A stretch of DNA of 64,000 bases from Nocardia aurea (GCF_003123685.1 NZ_QCYJ01000029.1:186001-250000), one strand, 5' to 3'; positions 26,091 to 35,815 are shown, counted from the first letter of the stretch. The notes: generated by a model from the letters alone, not told the origin. Numbers and translations: made by a program.

Positions 26091-26540
26091 GACGACTCCT
26101 GACCTGGGTTCAGTGTGGACGTGCACTCACCGTAACCGCCGCGGCGGGCCGGACAGCGCGAACCGGCTATAAAACCGACGTGTCGGTACCTCGGGGGTCG
26201 GTGCCAGAGGTATGGCTCGAACTCGCGCCTACGGGCAAACACACGGTCCGATCTGCGGGGCTACCGGCGCGGCCGACTCAGTGTCGCCCGGGACGTCCCC
26301 ATAACCGACGGATACGGTGGATCCCCCGTCAGCACCCAGCAATTCGGAGTCCGGCACGGGCGTCGGTCCGGCGACGCGACGCTGCGGAGCCGACGTGGTG
26401 GGCCTCTGGCTTCTCGGGCGTGATCGATGCACTCTCGGGCGAAGCACCAGGATCAGCGGCACCAACAGGATCGTCAGCCATGGGAGATGGCGCGTCAGCT
26501 GTGAATACGCTTCATTCCGGCATGTGCGGCAAAGTCGCAG
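26091..26540. other. intergenic region, no gene seen
   Basis: 450 bases between two minus-strand genes. A 78-codon minus-strand frame (26229-26465) is rich in Pro/Arg and lacks a good start signal, so I do not call it. No repeat or hairpin of note. Confidence 0.4.
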
Positions 26541-27677
26541 TCAGTGCTGTTCCTGGAGGCTGCCTTCGAGTAGTTCGACGAGTCCGAACGGCGCGCGCTC
26601 GCCGAGGCAGAGGTCGATCACCTCGTGTGCGTCCGCGTAGGCCGCCGCGCTGCGCGGGAACAGAAATGTCTCGTAGGCGGTGAGGGCGGCTTCGATGTCG
26701 TCGGGGTGCGCGGCGATCGACCGCGCGAGTTCGGCGCCGTCGAGCATCGCCAGGTTCGCGCCGTCGCCGGAGGGTGGCATCAGGTGCGCGGCATCGCCCA
26801 GGAGCGTCACTCCTGGCACGCGGTCCCAGCGGTGGGCGGCGGGGAGGGTGTGGATCATGCGTGGGACGGGTGCGGTTTCGCCGTCGGTGATCAGCGCGGT
26901 GAGTTCCGGGGCCCATCCGTCGAACTCGGCCGCGATTCGGGCTCTCGCGGCGGTGGCGTCGGTGAAGTCGATGTCGGCGATCCACTCGGCGGGGCGGTTC
27001 AGTTCGACGTAGGTGTGCAGGATGTCGCCCGCTTCCCGGTGCGCGACGATCCCCTTTCCCGGGGTGAGCGCGTACATGGCGCCCGCACCGACCGCTTCGG
27101 CCGTCGCCGGGTGCCGTTGGTCGACGTCGTAGAGGTATGTCTCCACGAAGGTGACATCGGTGTACTCCGGCTTCGCGTCGGATACCAGCGGGCGGATTCT
27201 CGACCAGGCGCCGTCGGCGCCGACGAGGAGATTCGTCGTGACGGCCGAGCCGTCGGCGAAGGTCAGTTCGTGTCGTCCGTCGCCGAGCGAGCGGACCAGG
27301 GTGACCTTGTGTCCCCATCGGACCGTATCGGCGGGCACGGAGTCGAGCAGAATCCGGCGGAGGTCGCCTCGCAGCACTTCCGGTCGTGCGCCGGTTCGGT
27401 CGTCGGATTCGTCGAGCAGGACCGTGCCGTGCTGGTCGAGCACCCGCGCGACGTCTCCGCCCCGGTGGATGACGGCGCGGAATTCGTTGATGAGGCCCGC
27501 GGCGGCGAGTGCGATCTGGCCGTCGTGTTCGTGGATGTCGAGTTGGCCGCCTTGGGTGCGGGCGTCTGCCGAGACGTCCGCCTCGTAGACCGTGGCGGGG
27601 ATGCCGTGGACGTGGAGGACGCGTGCGAGGGTGAGGCCGCCGAGGCCCGCGCCGATGATCGTGATCGGTGTCGTCAT
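26541..27677 (-). CDS. TetX-like FAD-dependent monooxygenase
   Basis: 378 residues from ATG 27677 behind an AAGGAG box. The FAD motif IIGAGLGGLTLARVL is at the N-terminus, with GGQLDIHEHDGQIAL, LVGADGAWSRIRPLV and the C-terminal GDAAHLMPPSGDGANLAMLDGAELA. This arrangement matches class A flavin monooxygenases close to tetracycline-inactivating TetX. Many relatives act on other aromatic or polyketide compounds, so resistance is only possible. It is divergent from a TetR gene across two operator copies, which suggests substrate-induced expression. Confidence 0.9.
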   Translation of the reverse strand: MTTPITIIGAGLGGLTLARVLHVHGIPATVYEADVSADARTQGGQLDIHEHDGQIALAAAGLINEFRAVIHRGGDVARVLDQHGTVLLDESDDRTGARPEVLRGDLRRILLDSVPADTVRWGHKVTLVRSLGDGRHELTFADGSAVTTNLLVGADGAWSRIRPLVSDAKPEYTDVTFVETYLYDVDQRHPATAEAVGAGAMYALTPGKGIVAHREAGDILHTYVELNRPAEWIADIDFTDATAARARIAAEFDGWAPELTALITDGETAPVPRMIHTLPAAHRWDRVPGVTLLGDAAHLMPPSGDGANLAMLDGAELARSIAAHPDDIEAALTAYETFLFPRSAAAYADAHEVIDLCLGERAPFGLVELLEGSLQEQH

Positions 27678-27699
27678 CTCGGTACTCCTTTCGAGTTTG

Positions 27700-27716
27700 T
27701 TGGAACAGCGTTCCAT
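27700..27716. promoter_or_regulatory. TetR operator copy 1 (monooxygenase side)
   Basis: TGGAAC-AGC-GTTCCA inverted repeat, 23 bp before the monooxygenase start. It has the same half-sites as copy 2. Confidence 0.75.
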
Positions 27717-27726
27717 GGAAGCCATG

Positions 27727-27743
27727 TTGGAACATCGTTCCAA
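27727..27743. promoter_or_regulatory. TetR operator copy 2 (tetR side)
   Basis: TTGGAAC-ATC-GTTCCAA, perfect 7-bp arms, 19 bp before the TetR start. Centres of the two copies are 27 bp apart, nearly three helical turns apart, placing two dimers on one face approximately. Confidence 0.8.
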
Positions 27744-27762
27744 TCGTGTCAAGATATTCCGC

Positions 27763-28434
27763 ATGGCGACCAAGTCACAGCGGACCGAACGTCGCGCGGA
27801 CGCGCTCTCCAAGCAGCGGATCGTCGAGGCCGCGCGGGAGATCCTCGACACCGCGGGCGAAAGGGCTCTGACCTTCCGCGCGCTCGCCGCACGCTTGGCG
27901 ACGGGGCCGGGGGCGATCTACTGGCATGTCGCCGACAAGAACGAACTCCTCGCCGCGACCACCGACGACGTCATCGCCCGCGTCATGACCGAGATCACCG
28001 AGGGCGCGACGCCGCGGGAGGTGATCCGCACGGTCGCACTCGGCGTATTCGACGTGATCGACACCCACCCCTGGGTCGGCGCCCAACTCGCCCGCGAACC
28101 CGCGCAAACCGCCATGCTGCAAATCTTCGAACGTATCGGTCGTCAACTCGAAGCGCTCGGCGTTCCCGAACGAGCTCAGTTCGACTCCGCGTCCGCGCTC
28201 GTGAACTACATACTCGGCGTCGCCGGACAGAACGCGGCGAACGCCCGCATCCACGGCGGAAAAACGGACCGTTCGACCCACCTCGCCACCATCGCCGAAC
28301 AGTGGGCGCACCTCGATCCGGCCGAATACCCCTTCGTCAGAAGGTTGTCGGCCCAACTGCGCGACCACGACGACCGCGAACAGTTCCTCGCGGGCATCGA
28401 CCTCATCCTCGCCGGAATCAGCGCCGTCCGTTGA
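27763..28434 (+). CDS. TetR-family regulator of the TetX-like monooxygenase
   Basis: 223 residues from ATG 27763. The HTH reads IVEAAREILDTAGERALTFRALAARLATGPGAIYWHVADKNELL, with the YWHVADKNELL end common in tetracycline-repressor-like proteins. The C-terminal domain is helical (TetR_C type). The duplicated inverted repeat between it and the divergent monooxygenase is almost certainly its operator. Its stop overlaps the TTG start of the following SDR gene, so that SDR is co-expressed. Confidence 0.92.
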   Translation: MATKSQRTERRADALSKQRIVEAAREILDTAGERALTFRALAARLATGPGAIYWHVADKNELLAATTDDVIARVMTEITEGATPREVIRTVALGVFDVIDTHPWVGAQLAREPAQTAMLQIFERIGRQLEALGVPERAQFDSASALVNYILGVAGQNAANARIHGGKTDRSTHLATIAEQWAHLDPAEYPFVRRLSAQLRDHDDREQFLAGIDLILAGISAVR

Positions 28435-29192
28435 GGTGGACCGGGCACCACATCGATTCTGCGACTGCGGGATTCGGTAGCGATCCACTGCCGTTGCGCG
28501 GTCGCGTAGCCCTGGTCACCGGCGTGAGCCGCCGCGAAGGCATCGGCTGTGCCATCGCTCGCCGATTGGCTGCGTCGGGGGCGAGTCTGTTCTTGCATCA
28601 CGTCGACGACGCTTCGATCCATCACCTCGGCCTCGACCTCATCGATCCCGACGCCCCTGCCGCGCTGATCACCACCGCCGCAGAAGCATTCGGCCACCTC
28701 GACATCCTTGTCTGCAACCACGCCCGCAGCGGCGCAGACGGTCCCCTGGGCACGCTGGACGCCGCACTGCTCGACGCCCACTGGGCCGTGAACACCCGAT
28801 CGGTCCTCCTGCTCGTCCAAGCGTTCGCCGCACAGCACGACCGACGTGACGGCGGCCGCGTCATCCTCATGACCTCCGGGCAGGACCTCGGCCCCATGCG
28901 CGACGAGATCGCCTACGCCACGGCCAAGGGCGCACTGGCCTCCATCACCCCCACACTGGCCGATCACCTCGCCGATCGGGCCATCACCCTCAATACCGTC
29001 AACCCCGGTCCCGTCGACACCGGATACGCATCACCGGAACTCCACGAGGCAGTACGACGACGCTTCCCGGCCGGGCGATGGGGTGACCCCGACGACCCGG
29101 CCCGCCTCATCGCCTGGCTCGCCACCGACGAGGCCCGCTGGATCACCGGGCAGATCATCAACACCGAAGGTGGCTTCCGCCGATCGCGCTGA
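28431..29192 (+). CDS. SDR-family oxidoreductase
   Basis: No ATG or GTG fits the N-terminus of the domain. The TTG at 28431 overlaps the TetR stop as TTGA and gives 253 residues, so I choose it with caution. Motifs are TGVSRREGIGCAIARRL (cofactor), CNHA, TSGQ and the active YATAK. The terminal TGQIINTEGGF is typical of ketoreductases. It may act on the same compound as the monooxygenase, because it is coupled to the same regulator gene. Confidence 0.85.
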   Translation: MRWTGHHIDSATAGFGSDPLPLRGRVALVTGVSRREGIGCAIARRLAASGASLFLHHVDDASIHHLGLDLIDPDAPAALITTAAEAFGHLDILVCNHARSGADGPLGTLDAALLDAHWAVNTRSVLLLVQAFAAQHDRRDGGRVILMTSGQDLGPMRDEIAYATAKGALASITPTLADHLADRAITLNTVNPGPVDTGYASPELHEAVRRRFPAGRWGDPDDPARLIAWLATDEARWITGQIINTEGGFRRSR

Positions 29193-29202
29193 TCCCTGAT
29201 AT

Positions 29203-31053
29203 TCAGCGTGCGCGGGCACGCGAGCGATTCCACGAATTCCACGAATCGTCGGGTACTTCGGCACGAATCGAATACCGGATCGGGGTGCCCATCGGGACGG
29301 GTAGACGAGTCAGCGCGGGCAGGATGTCCGGGGACAGCGTTGTCAGGTAGTCGGTGTCGATTGATTCGCCGTGTTCCCAGCGGTCGATGTTGCGGTCGGC
29401 GATCAGCCGTTCCGGGTCGATGACCGCCAGCGCGAGCAGTGTCGCGAAGGCGGTGCCGATAGCGGCGCGCGGCAGCCAGGCCAGATCCAGTCGCGGCAAC
29501 GCGACCAGTACGAGCACGAAGATCAGGCCGAGCCAGAGTTCGAAGACCTCGACCAGTAGCCGAAGCACCGTGAACCCGTATGCCTGCTGGTAGGTCCACA
29601 TTCGAGCCAAGGCCGAGGCCACGATCACCAGCGACAGCGTGCTCACCGCGCCGGTCAGGATTCGCAACCACGCGCGGTCGGTGGCGTTGTCCCGGCCCGC
29701 CAGGTGCAGCACGACCATGATGATGGCGAGGGTGAGCACCGAGACGATCGACAGCTGCCAGAAACCCGTGCGGGCGTATTCGGCGTAGGTGAGACCCGAG
29801 GTGCGCTGCACATAATCGTCGCCACCGAACAGCGCGACGAATTGAACCGCGACGAACAACGCGAACAGCGCCGTCAACGCACCCATCGGCAGCGCCCATT
29901 CCAGGCGGCGCAGGCCGCGCTCGGGTGCGGCGTCCACGGCCGTGGGCAGTGGTCCCGCCAGCAGGTACATCGCCCCCAGCGAACCTGCCCCGACCACGAC
30001 GAACAAAGAAATCCACCGCAGGACCGCGCCGGTGCCGACTTCGGGCACCACATCACCGACCAGCGCGCCGAATGTCGCGTCGGCGCTTGCGAGCAGCGGG
30101 ACCAACATTGCGAGCAACGCTCCGGTGACCAGGATCGACCAACTGGTTCGCACCGACGGCCCATTGCCGCGAATCCCCTCGGCTCGCGCGTATGCCCACG
30201 GGATAGCCGCCGAGATCGTGGCCAACGGTACCGCCGCGACGTCGTGCCAGGTGCCCCGGGCCGTGCGCCGCCCGATCACCGCGAGCGAGCCCGCCACCGA
30301 CGCCGCGATCACGCACAGCACGAACAGCCAGCCCGCGGCGCGGAACGTACCCACCGACAGCAGGCCGAGACCTATCGCGGTCCACCAGATCCGTTCACGA
30401 TTGCCCACCACGAGGGCCAGTGGTGACACGCCTCGATCGGTCTGGGCCGTCTCGGAATCGATCACGGCGACGGCGGCCGCACTCCCCGATTCCGTCGATG
30501 GGGAGGCGGCCTCCGCCGCGCGCGCTGCCGGAACCGATCGGGGCGGTGTAGCGGACCTTCTCGCCCGCCGATCGACCTCGAATACCGCCACCGCGGAGAC
30601 GGCGGCGGCCAGCAGCCAGCCCAGGCCCGGGCGATCCAGCGGAATCGCTGCCGCCGCGACGGTTCCGCTGACGACCGCGGCGGGCAGCACTCCGGGAGGG
30701 CACACGACATGACGCCGGCGAGGAATGCGTACGTACGGTGCGGAGCCGCCGGGCACGATCGGCCACCCGGCGGGGGCCGGTCCGCTCGACGCGGAAACCG
30801 ATGTCGCCGAGGGCGTCGGCCCCGGTGGTGGAATCGGTATGTGGTCGGCGTCGGTGCGGGTCGACCGCTTCCCCGTCTCGGGCGCGGGGACCGACGGCGC
30901 GGATTTCGGCGCGGTCTCTTGCACACTCGTTGTCGTCGGGACGCGGTGGTCGTCCGATATTTCCGCGGCCGCGTCTTCGACGGTGGTGCTGTCCGACGTC
31001 GCCTCGGCCGCGTCGGCCTCGCGTTCGTTCGCCTTCTCGCCGTGGTCGGTCAT
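29203..31053 (-). CDS. DUF4173/DUF4153-type polytopic membrane protein
   Basis: The ATG at 31053 has a very good GGGGAGGGG box, preferred over an in-frame ATG at 31086; this gives 616 residues. The first 170 residues are polar, rich in Ser, Thr, Pro and Ala, and probably cytoplasmic and disordered. About ten hydrophobic helices follow. The segment LFALFVAVQFVALFGGDDYVQRTSGLTYAEYARTGFWQL is the DUF4173 hallmark. The function of the family is unknown. The C-terminal tail is soluble and ends in basic repeats (RSRARAR). Confidence 0.85.
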   Translation of the reverse strand: MTDHGEKANEREADAAEATSDSTTVEDAAAEISDDHRVPTTTSVQETAPKSAPSVPAPETGKRSTRTDADHIPIPPPGPTPSATSVSASSGPAPAGWPIVPGGSAPYVRIPRRRHVVCPPGVLPAAVVSGTVAAAAIPLDRPGLGWLLAAAVSAVAVFEVDRRARRSATPPRSVPAARAAEAASPSTESGSAAAVAVIDSETAQTDRGVSPLALVVGNRERIWWTAIGLGLLSVGTFRAAGWLFVLCVIAASVAGSLAVIGRRTARGTWHDVAAVPLATISAAIPWAYARAEGIRGNGPSVRTSWSILVTGALLAMLVPLLASADATFGALVGDVVPEVGTGAVLRWISLFVVVGAGSLGAMYLLAGPLPTAVDAAPERGLRRLEWALPMGALTALFALFVAVQFVALFGGDDYVQRTSGLTYAEYARTGFWQLSIVSVLTLAIIMVVLHLAGRDNATDRAWLRILTGAVSTLSLVIVASALARMWTYQQAYGFTVLRLLVEVFELWLGLIFVLVLVALPRLDLAWLPRAAIGTAFATLLALAVIDPERLIADRNIDRWEHGESIDTDYLTTLSPDILPALTRLPVPMGTPIRYSIRAEVPDDSWNSWNRSRARAR

Positions 31054-31440
31054 CGACCCCTCCCCGTCACCGCTGCGCTGTGCCATGAGGGGGACCCTAG
31101 CCAGACGGTGTGGAGAGCAGACGCGTCAAATGTGGAGATTCGGCGTGGGGCCGAACCGAGATCGCCACGGCCCGAGCCGCTGTCGGTCACCGCGCGCCCG
31201 GCCGCACACCCTCGCGATACCGCACACCTACCATCGGGCATCCAACCCCCGGGGCCTGCGTGGCGAAACCGGGACTCGGTGCGGGCATGGCGACCCCTTC
31301 TGCCCGGGGATCATCGACACCAGCGCGCACCTGCTGGCGATCGCCCGAACCGCCGACCGAATTACGTCGGCCTGACGCAAGCACCGCGAACTCGACGGTG
31401 GTGGCCGACGATGGTTCGCCGACCTCGCACCCGGCTCTGC
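31054..31440. other. intergenic region, no gene seen
   Basis: 387 bases between two minus-strand genes. It must hold the promoter of the DUF4173 gene. I see no conserved frame, hairpin or repeat. Confidence 0.4.
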
Positions 31441-32493
31441 TCAGCGGAACTGCATGTTGGTGGTCGCCAAGCCGAAGATCTTGCGGCCACCGGACTTCGC
31501 CACGATATTGACGACCGCGCTGCGGGTCGCGGGATCGAGGGATTTCACGCGGCCGGTGTATTCGATCTCCCCGCCTTCCTTGGCGTCGACCAGGGCGAAA
31601 TTCGACAGGCGGACGCCGTATCGGGTGACGGCTCCCGGATCGCCCGACCAGGTGGAAACGAAGCCCGCGCCAAGGCCCATGGTCAGCATGCCGTGGGCGA
31701 TGACGTCGGGCAGACCGGCCAGCCGCGCCACCCTGTCGTCCCAGTGGATGGGGTTGCCGTCACCGGAGACGCCGGAGTAGTTCACCAGGTCACCGCGGGA
31801 GATGCGGGCGTTACGGATCGGGAGTTCGTCGCCGACACTCAGATCGTCGAACGAGATTGCGGTGCAAGGGATCCGGGCGGCGCCTTCCATCGACAGGGTC
31901 AGCTCACCCTCCGGGCGGCGCGGCGTCGGCTGCGCGCGGATGGCGGCGATCTCCTCGGCGGTCCGGCCGCGGCCGAGGATGTTCACGCCGTGCACCATGA
32001 TGTTCTCCACGGCGTGGGTGATCTCGGGATCGACGCCTTCACCGGCGATACCGACGACGGTCGTGTGCATGATGTGCACGACCTCGCCGGACCCGTCGGT
32101 GAACGTGTTGGTGACGGTGATGAGGTCCTTGCCCGCGATCCGACGCACCGAGGACAGCTCGACGTCGGTGACGAGCGTGTCGCCCGCGACGATCGGTTTG
32201 TACTGCTCGAAGACCTGCTCGGTCTGCACGAACATGTCGTAGCCGACCACCACGGTCTCGAACAGCAGCCGGTTGGCGGCCATCGCCGGAATCGAGGTGA
32301 AGGTCAGTGGCGCGACCAGACCGCTGTAGCCGAGTTCCGCCGCCGCGTCCTCGTCCCAGTGCGCGGGGTGGTAATCCTGCACCGCCCGCGCGTATTCGCG
32401 GATCTTCTCCCGCCCGACCTCATAGGTGCTTTCGGCCTGGTAATAGTGCCCCACTTGTGACGCGACATCGGGTGCATCGACTACCGAACTCAC
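31441..32493 (-). CDS. fused (3R)-hydroxyacyl-ACP dehydratase HadA-HadB
   Basis: 350 residues with two hot-dog domains. An N-terminal HadA-like half (about 10-155) includes YEVGREKIREYARAVQDYHPAHWDEDAAAELGY. A C-terminal HadB/MaoC-like half (about 205-350) includes the hydratase motif YSGVSGDGNPIHWDDRVARLAGLPDVIAHGMLTMGL with catalytic Asp and His. In mycobacteria the corresponding HadAB subunits are separate and dehydrate the meromycolate FAS-II intermediates; fused versions exist in related genera. The gene stands alone. The start is GTG with AAAGGGTAGG upstream. Confidence 0.9.
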   Translation of the reverse strand: MSSVVDAPDVASQVGHYYQAESTYEVGREKIREYARAVQDYHPAHWDEDAAAELGYSGLVAPLTFTSIPAMAANRLLFETVVVGYDMFVQTEQVFEQYKPIVAGDTLVTDVELSSVRRIAGKDLITVTNTFTDGSGEVVHIMHTTVVGIAGEGVDPEITHAVENIMVHGVNILGRGRTAEEIAAIRAQPTPRRPEGELTLSMEGAARIPCTAISFDDLSVGDELPIRNARISRGDLVNYSGVSGDGNPIHWDDRVARLAGLPDVIAHGMLTMGLGAGFVSTWSGDPGAVTRYGVRLSNFALVDAKEGGEIEYTGRVKSLDPATRSAVVNIVAKSGGRKIFGLATTNMQFR

Positions 32494-32661
32494 GTGAACC
32501 TACCCTTTGCTCGAGGAACGGACCCCCGGCACGATATCGGAAAGCCGGGTGCGATCGTGCCAGGACAGTCGGATCCGAGCGAGCACGACAGCGCGTCGGA
32601 CGAAACGATGTGAGAGATCACCGCGGTGCCGCCGCCTGCGACGACACCGCCACGACCTCGA

Positions 32662-33888
32662 TCAGCCGAGGCGAACCGGGAACGCCGCCAGATCATTCTG
32701 TGTCAGAACCGGCAGATTGTGGATCTCTTCCACCGGTGTCGCCAGCTGCAATCGCGGGAAGCGAGCGAACAGAGCGGGCAGGGCGATACCGCCCTCGAGC
32801 CGTGCGAGCGCGGCGCCGGGGCAGATGTGCGGACCGTACCCGAAGGTGATGTGCCGGTTCGCCGTCGGGCGATTGACATCGAAGACGTCGGCGTCCGGAC
32901 CGTGCACGGAACTGTCGCGCCCGATCGCACGGTAGGACATGACGACACCTTCGCCCTTCTCGATCGTCATCCCCTCGACGCTGATGTCCTCGGTCGCGAA
33001 ACGCATCAGCAGATGCGTGACCGGGCTGTCCCAGCGCAGCGTCTCCTCCACCGCCACATCCCAATCGACATCACCGGAGCTGACCTGCGCCAACTGCTCC
33101 GGATTGCTCAGCAGCGCGCGAACCGCGCAGAGGATGAGCCCGATCGTGGTCTCGTGGCCCGCCGCGACGAGGGCCTTGAGGTTACCGACCACTTCCTCCT
33201 CGGTCAGCGGTTCGCCGCCGTCGGTGGCCTGGATCAGGGCGCTGGTCAGGTCGTCGGTCGGATCGGCGGTCTTCTTGCGTACCAGGGTGGTGAAATAGGC
33301 GTCGAGTTCATCGATGACGCGCAACCGCTCGTCCTGCGGAGTCAACAGCGAGAAGAACGCCTTGTACCAGTCGAGCAGCATCGCGTGATCGCTGCGATCG
33401 ACACCCATCAGCTCGCTGATCACCCGCATCGGCAGCGGGTAGGCGAAGACGGACTTCAGGTCGACCGTCGCTCCCCCGCGTCCCGCCTCCTCGAGATCAT
33501 CGAGCAATTCGGCGGTGAGCCGCTCGACCGCCGGACGCAGCCCGTCCAGCCGACGTTTGGTCAACGCCTGCGTGGTCTTGATACGCAGCCTGCGGTGTTC
33601 GGGACCGTCGACGGTGAACATGGAACGGCCCGCGTCGATCATGCCGATCAGCGGCCACTGCCTGGTCACCACCCCGTCCTGCCACAGCGACCACGCGTTG
33701 ATGTCCTTGACCAAGCGGGTATCGACCAGTAACTGCCTGGCCAGCGTGTGACGGGTCACCGTCCACGCGGGCACCCCGAGCAACTCGATACGCGCGACCG
33801 GATCCCCGGCCACCAGCCGGGCGGTCTCGCCCGCGAGATCAGCGACCATGGGATCGATGACGAGAGCGTGTGGGCAGACCTGACTCAC
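32662..33888 (-). CDS. cytochrome P450 (conservon-associated, CYP154-like position)
   Basis: 408 residues from GTG 33888, which overlaps the stop of the upstream P450 (GTGA). All canonical motifs are present: AGHETT in the I helix, EETLRW (ExxR) in the K helix, and FGYGPHICPG with heme Cys356. It is the last gene of the conservon operon. In Streptomyces conservons, a CYP157 and a CYP154 are often paired in this place; the family name here is by position and must be checked. A longer frame upstream runs through the first P450 and is rejected. Confidence 0.92.
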   Translation of the reverse strand: MSQVCPHALVIDPMVADLAGETARLVAGDPVARIELLGVPAWTVTRHTLARQLLVDTRLVKDINAWSLWQDGVVTRQWPLIGMIDAGRSMFTVDGPEHRRLRIKTTQALTKRRLDGLRPAVERLTAELLDDLEEAGRGGATVDLKSVFAYPLPMRVISELMGVDRSDHAMLLDWYKAFFSLLTPQDERLRVIDELDAYFTTLVRKKTADPTDDLTSALIQATDGGEPLTEEEVVGNLKALVAAGHETTIGLILCAVRALLSNPEQLAQVSSGDVDWDVAVEETLRWDSPVTHLLMRFATEDISVEGMTIEKGEGVVMSYRAIGRDSSVHGPDADVFDVNRPTANRHITFGYGPHICPGAALARLEGGIALPALFARFPRLQLATPVEEIHNLPVLTQNDLAAFPVRLG

Positions 33889-35171
33889 GGGGTACCTCCA
33901 ACAGCACGGACCGGGGTGAAACGGACTGGCAGTGATGTCATTCCACGAAGGAACGCCGAAGGCCGACGCACCAACGTCTCGGCGGGAATCGCGAGATCGA
34001 TATCGGGCAGGCGGTCGAGCAGCACCTCCAGGCCGGTGCGCGCGATGATCTCGGCGATCTGCTGCGCCGGAAACGGGCACCGGTACTCACCGTGGGAGAA
34101 CGCGAAATGCGCGCAGTTGCCGGTGTAGGCGGGTTCCACCGAATCGGCCACGTGCTGACGCACATGCGGATCGGAATTCGCGGCAGCCAGCCCGAGCAGC
34201 AGCATGTCGCCGCGCCGAATCACGCTGTCGCCCAACCGGGTGTCGCGGGCGGCCCAGCGACCGGACAGGATCTGGGTCGGCGTGTCCTCCCACAGGACCT
34301 CGTTCATCGCCTGACCGACACTGTGGCGGCCACCGCCCATCGACGCCGCGAACCGGTCGTCGGTGAGCATCAGACGCACCGAATTGCCGATCCAGTCCGA
34401 GGTCGGCAGATGCCCGGCCGCCGTGATCGCCATCAGATCGAGCACGTACTCCTCGTCGGTGAACGATCCTTCGTGCTCGAGCATCCGAGAGACCAGACTG
34501 TCGCCGGGGCGCGCCTTGGTCGAGGCCAGCAATTGCTGCATATGACCGAAGAACTGCCCGTGCGCGGCCTGAGCGTCCGCGCCACCGTCGGCGAGGGCCT
34601 TCATCGTCCACGCGAGCTGGCCGCCGACCTCGTCGGGGAACCCGAGGATCCAGGCGAGCGCGAGAATCGGCAACGGCTCGGCGTAGTCGGCGACGAGTTC
34701 GGCCTCGCCCTTACCGCAGAAATGATCGATCAGCCGGTCGGCCAGATCCTCACAGACGCGACGCAACGCGTACTGGTCGACGGTGTCCATCGCCGACTCG
34801 ACCATCTCGATATGCCTGCGATGTTCCGCGCCCGCGGTGTAGTAGACCGACGGCATCGGCTGCCCGACCATGGGCCGCAACGGCCAGTCCTCGGGAATCT
34901 CGGGCCACTGGTTCCACAGCGCGACATCACGCGGGAACAACTCCGGATCACTGGTGACCTGATGCATCTCGCGATAGCCGATGACCAGCCAGGCCGGAAC
35001 CCCGCCGGGCAGTTCCACCGAGACCACCGGACCGTGCTCGCGCCGCATATCGTTGTACAGGCGCTGCGGATCGGAATGGAAACGCGGACCGCTCAGCGGC
35101 ACCGGAGCTTTCCTCGACGGCGCGGCACGGGTGCCCGCGCTCTCCTCGGAGACGACGTTCGGGTTGGTCAC
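33885..35171 (-). CDS. cytochrome P450 lacking the ExxR arginine (CYP157-like)
   Basis: 428 residues. The heme ligand Cys365 is present in FSHGEYRCPFP. The K helix reads NEVLWEDTP, so the ExxR motif is E291-V-L-W294 with Trp instead of Arg (bases 34290-34301). The I-helix segment is AAGHLPTSD and lacks the usual acid-alcohol pair. Streptomyces CYP157 proteins, which also sit behind conservons, are known to lack ExxR. Whether such proteins catalyse or sense is unsettled. Its start overlaps the GTPase stop by 4 bases, and its stop overlaps the next P450. Confidence 0.88.
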   Translation of the reverse strand: MTNPNVVSEESAGTRAAPSRKAPVPLSGPRFHSDPQRLYNDMRREHGPVVSVELPGGVPAWLVIGYREMHQVTSDPELFPRDVALWNQWPEIPEDWPLRPMVGQPMPSVYYTAGAEHRRHIEMVESAMDTVDQYALRRVCEDLADRLIDHFCGKGEAELVADYAEPLPILALAWILGFPDEVGGQLAWTMKALADGGADAQAAHGQFFGHMQQLLASTKARPGDSLVSRMLEHEGSFTDEEYVLDLMAITAAGHLPTSDWIGNSVRLMLTDDRFAASMGGGRHSVGQAMNEVLWEDTPTQILSGRWAARDTRLGDSVIRRGDMLLLGLAAANSDPHVRQHVADSVEPAYTGNCAHFAFSHGEYRCPFPAQQIAEIIARTGLEVLLDRLPDIDLAIPAETLVRRPSAFLRGMTSLPVRFTPVRAVGGTP

Positions 35172-35815
35172 GACACGTTCTCCGGGGTCCGTCCGACGAA
35201 GGATCGACGCTCACGCGCGACGGCGCGGCACACGAACAGCCGCTCGACCAGCGCGACCAGCACATCTCTACAGGATTCACGCGACCGCGCGTCGCAGTCG
35301 ATGAGGGGCACATCCGGGTCCAGATCGAGCGCCTCGCGAATCCTGGCCGGGTCCAGCGATCCGCCGAAATTGTTGCAGGCGACGATGAACGGAATCCCCT
35401 GGTGCTCGAGTCGATCGATGGCGTACCACGAATCGGCGATCCGCAGCGGATCGAGCAACACGATCGCACCCAGCGCACCGGTGAACAGTCGGTCCCACAG
35501 GAACCAGAACCGTTCCTGTCCCGGCGCGCCGAACAGGTACAGGACATGTTCGGCGTCGATGCTGATCCGCCCGAAGTCGAACGCGACCGTGGTCGTCGTC
35601 TTACCGGTCACCCCGGTCAGATCATCGACGTGCAGACCTTCCTGGGTCATCGTCGCTTCGGTGTCGAGGGGGCGGATCTCGCTCACCGAACGCACCATCG
35701 TGGTCTTGCCGACGCCGAAACCGCCGACGATCACGATTTTCAAGCCCTGACGGGTATCCGAGTGCAGCGGCGCGTCGGCGCGGGTCGGCCGAGGGTCAAA
35801 TATTGCGGAGTCCAA
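35168..35815 (-). CDS. cvnD: conservon GTPase (CvnD-like)
   Basis: 215 residues when started at TTG 35815, which has AGAAGG upstream and overlaps the DUF742 gene; no ATG or GTG fits. P-loop VIVGGFGVGKTT, switch region TVAFDFGRISID, G3 motif LFGAPGQERFWF, and a degenerate G4 CNNF. This is the Ras/MglA-like GTP-binding protein of conservons. It is predicted to be controlled by the roadblock protein and to signal at the membrane. The in-frame extension further upstream lacks any start signal. Confidence 0.9.
   Translation of the reverse strand: MDSAIFDPRPTRADAPLHSDTRQGLKIVIVGGFGVGKTTMVRSVSEIRPLDTEATMTQEGLHVDDLTGVTGKTTTTVAFDFGRISIDAEHVLYLFGAPGQERFWFLWDRLFTGALGAIVLLDPLRIADSWYAIDRLEHQGIPFIVACNNFGGSLDPARIREALDLDPDVPLIDCDARSRESCRDVLVALVERLFVCRAVARERRSFVGRTPENVS

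Noticed and set aside
26625..28430. Long plus-strand frame running into the SDR gene at 28431
   Set aside because: The part before 28431 is a shadow of the monooxygenase and TetR genes; only the last third is a real SDR.
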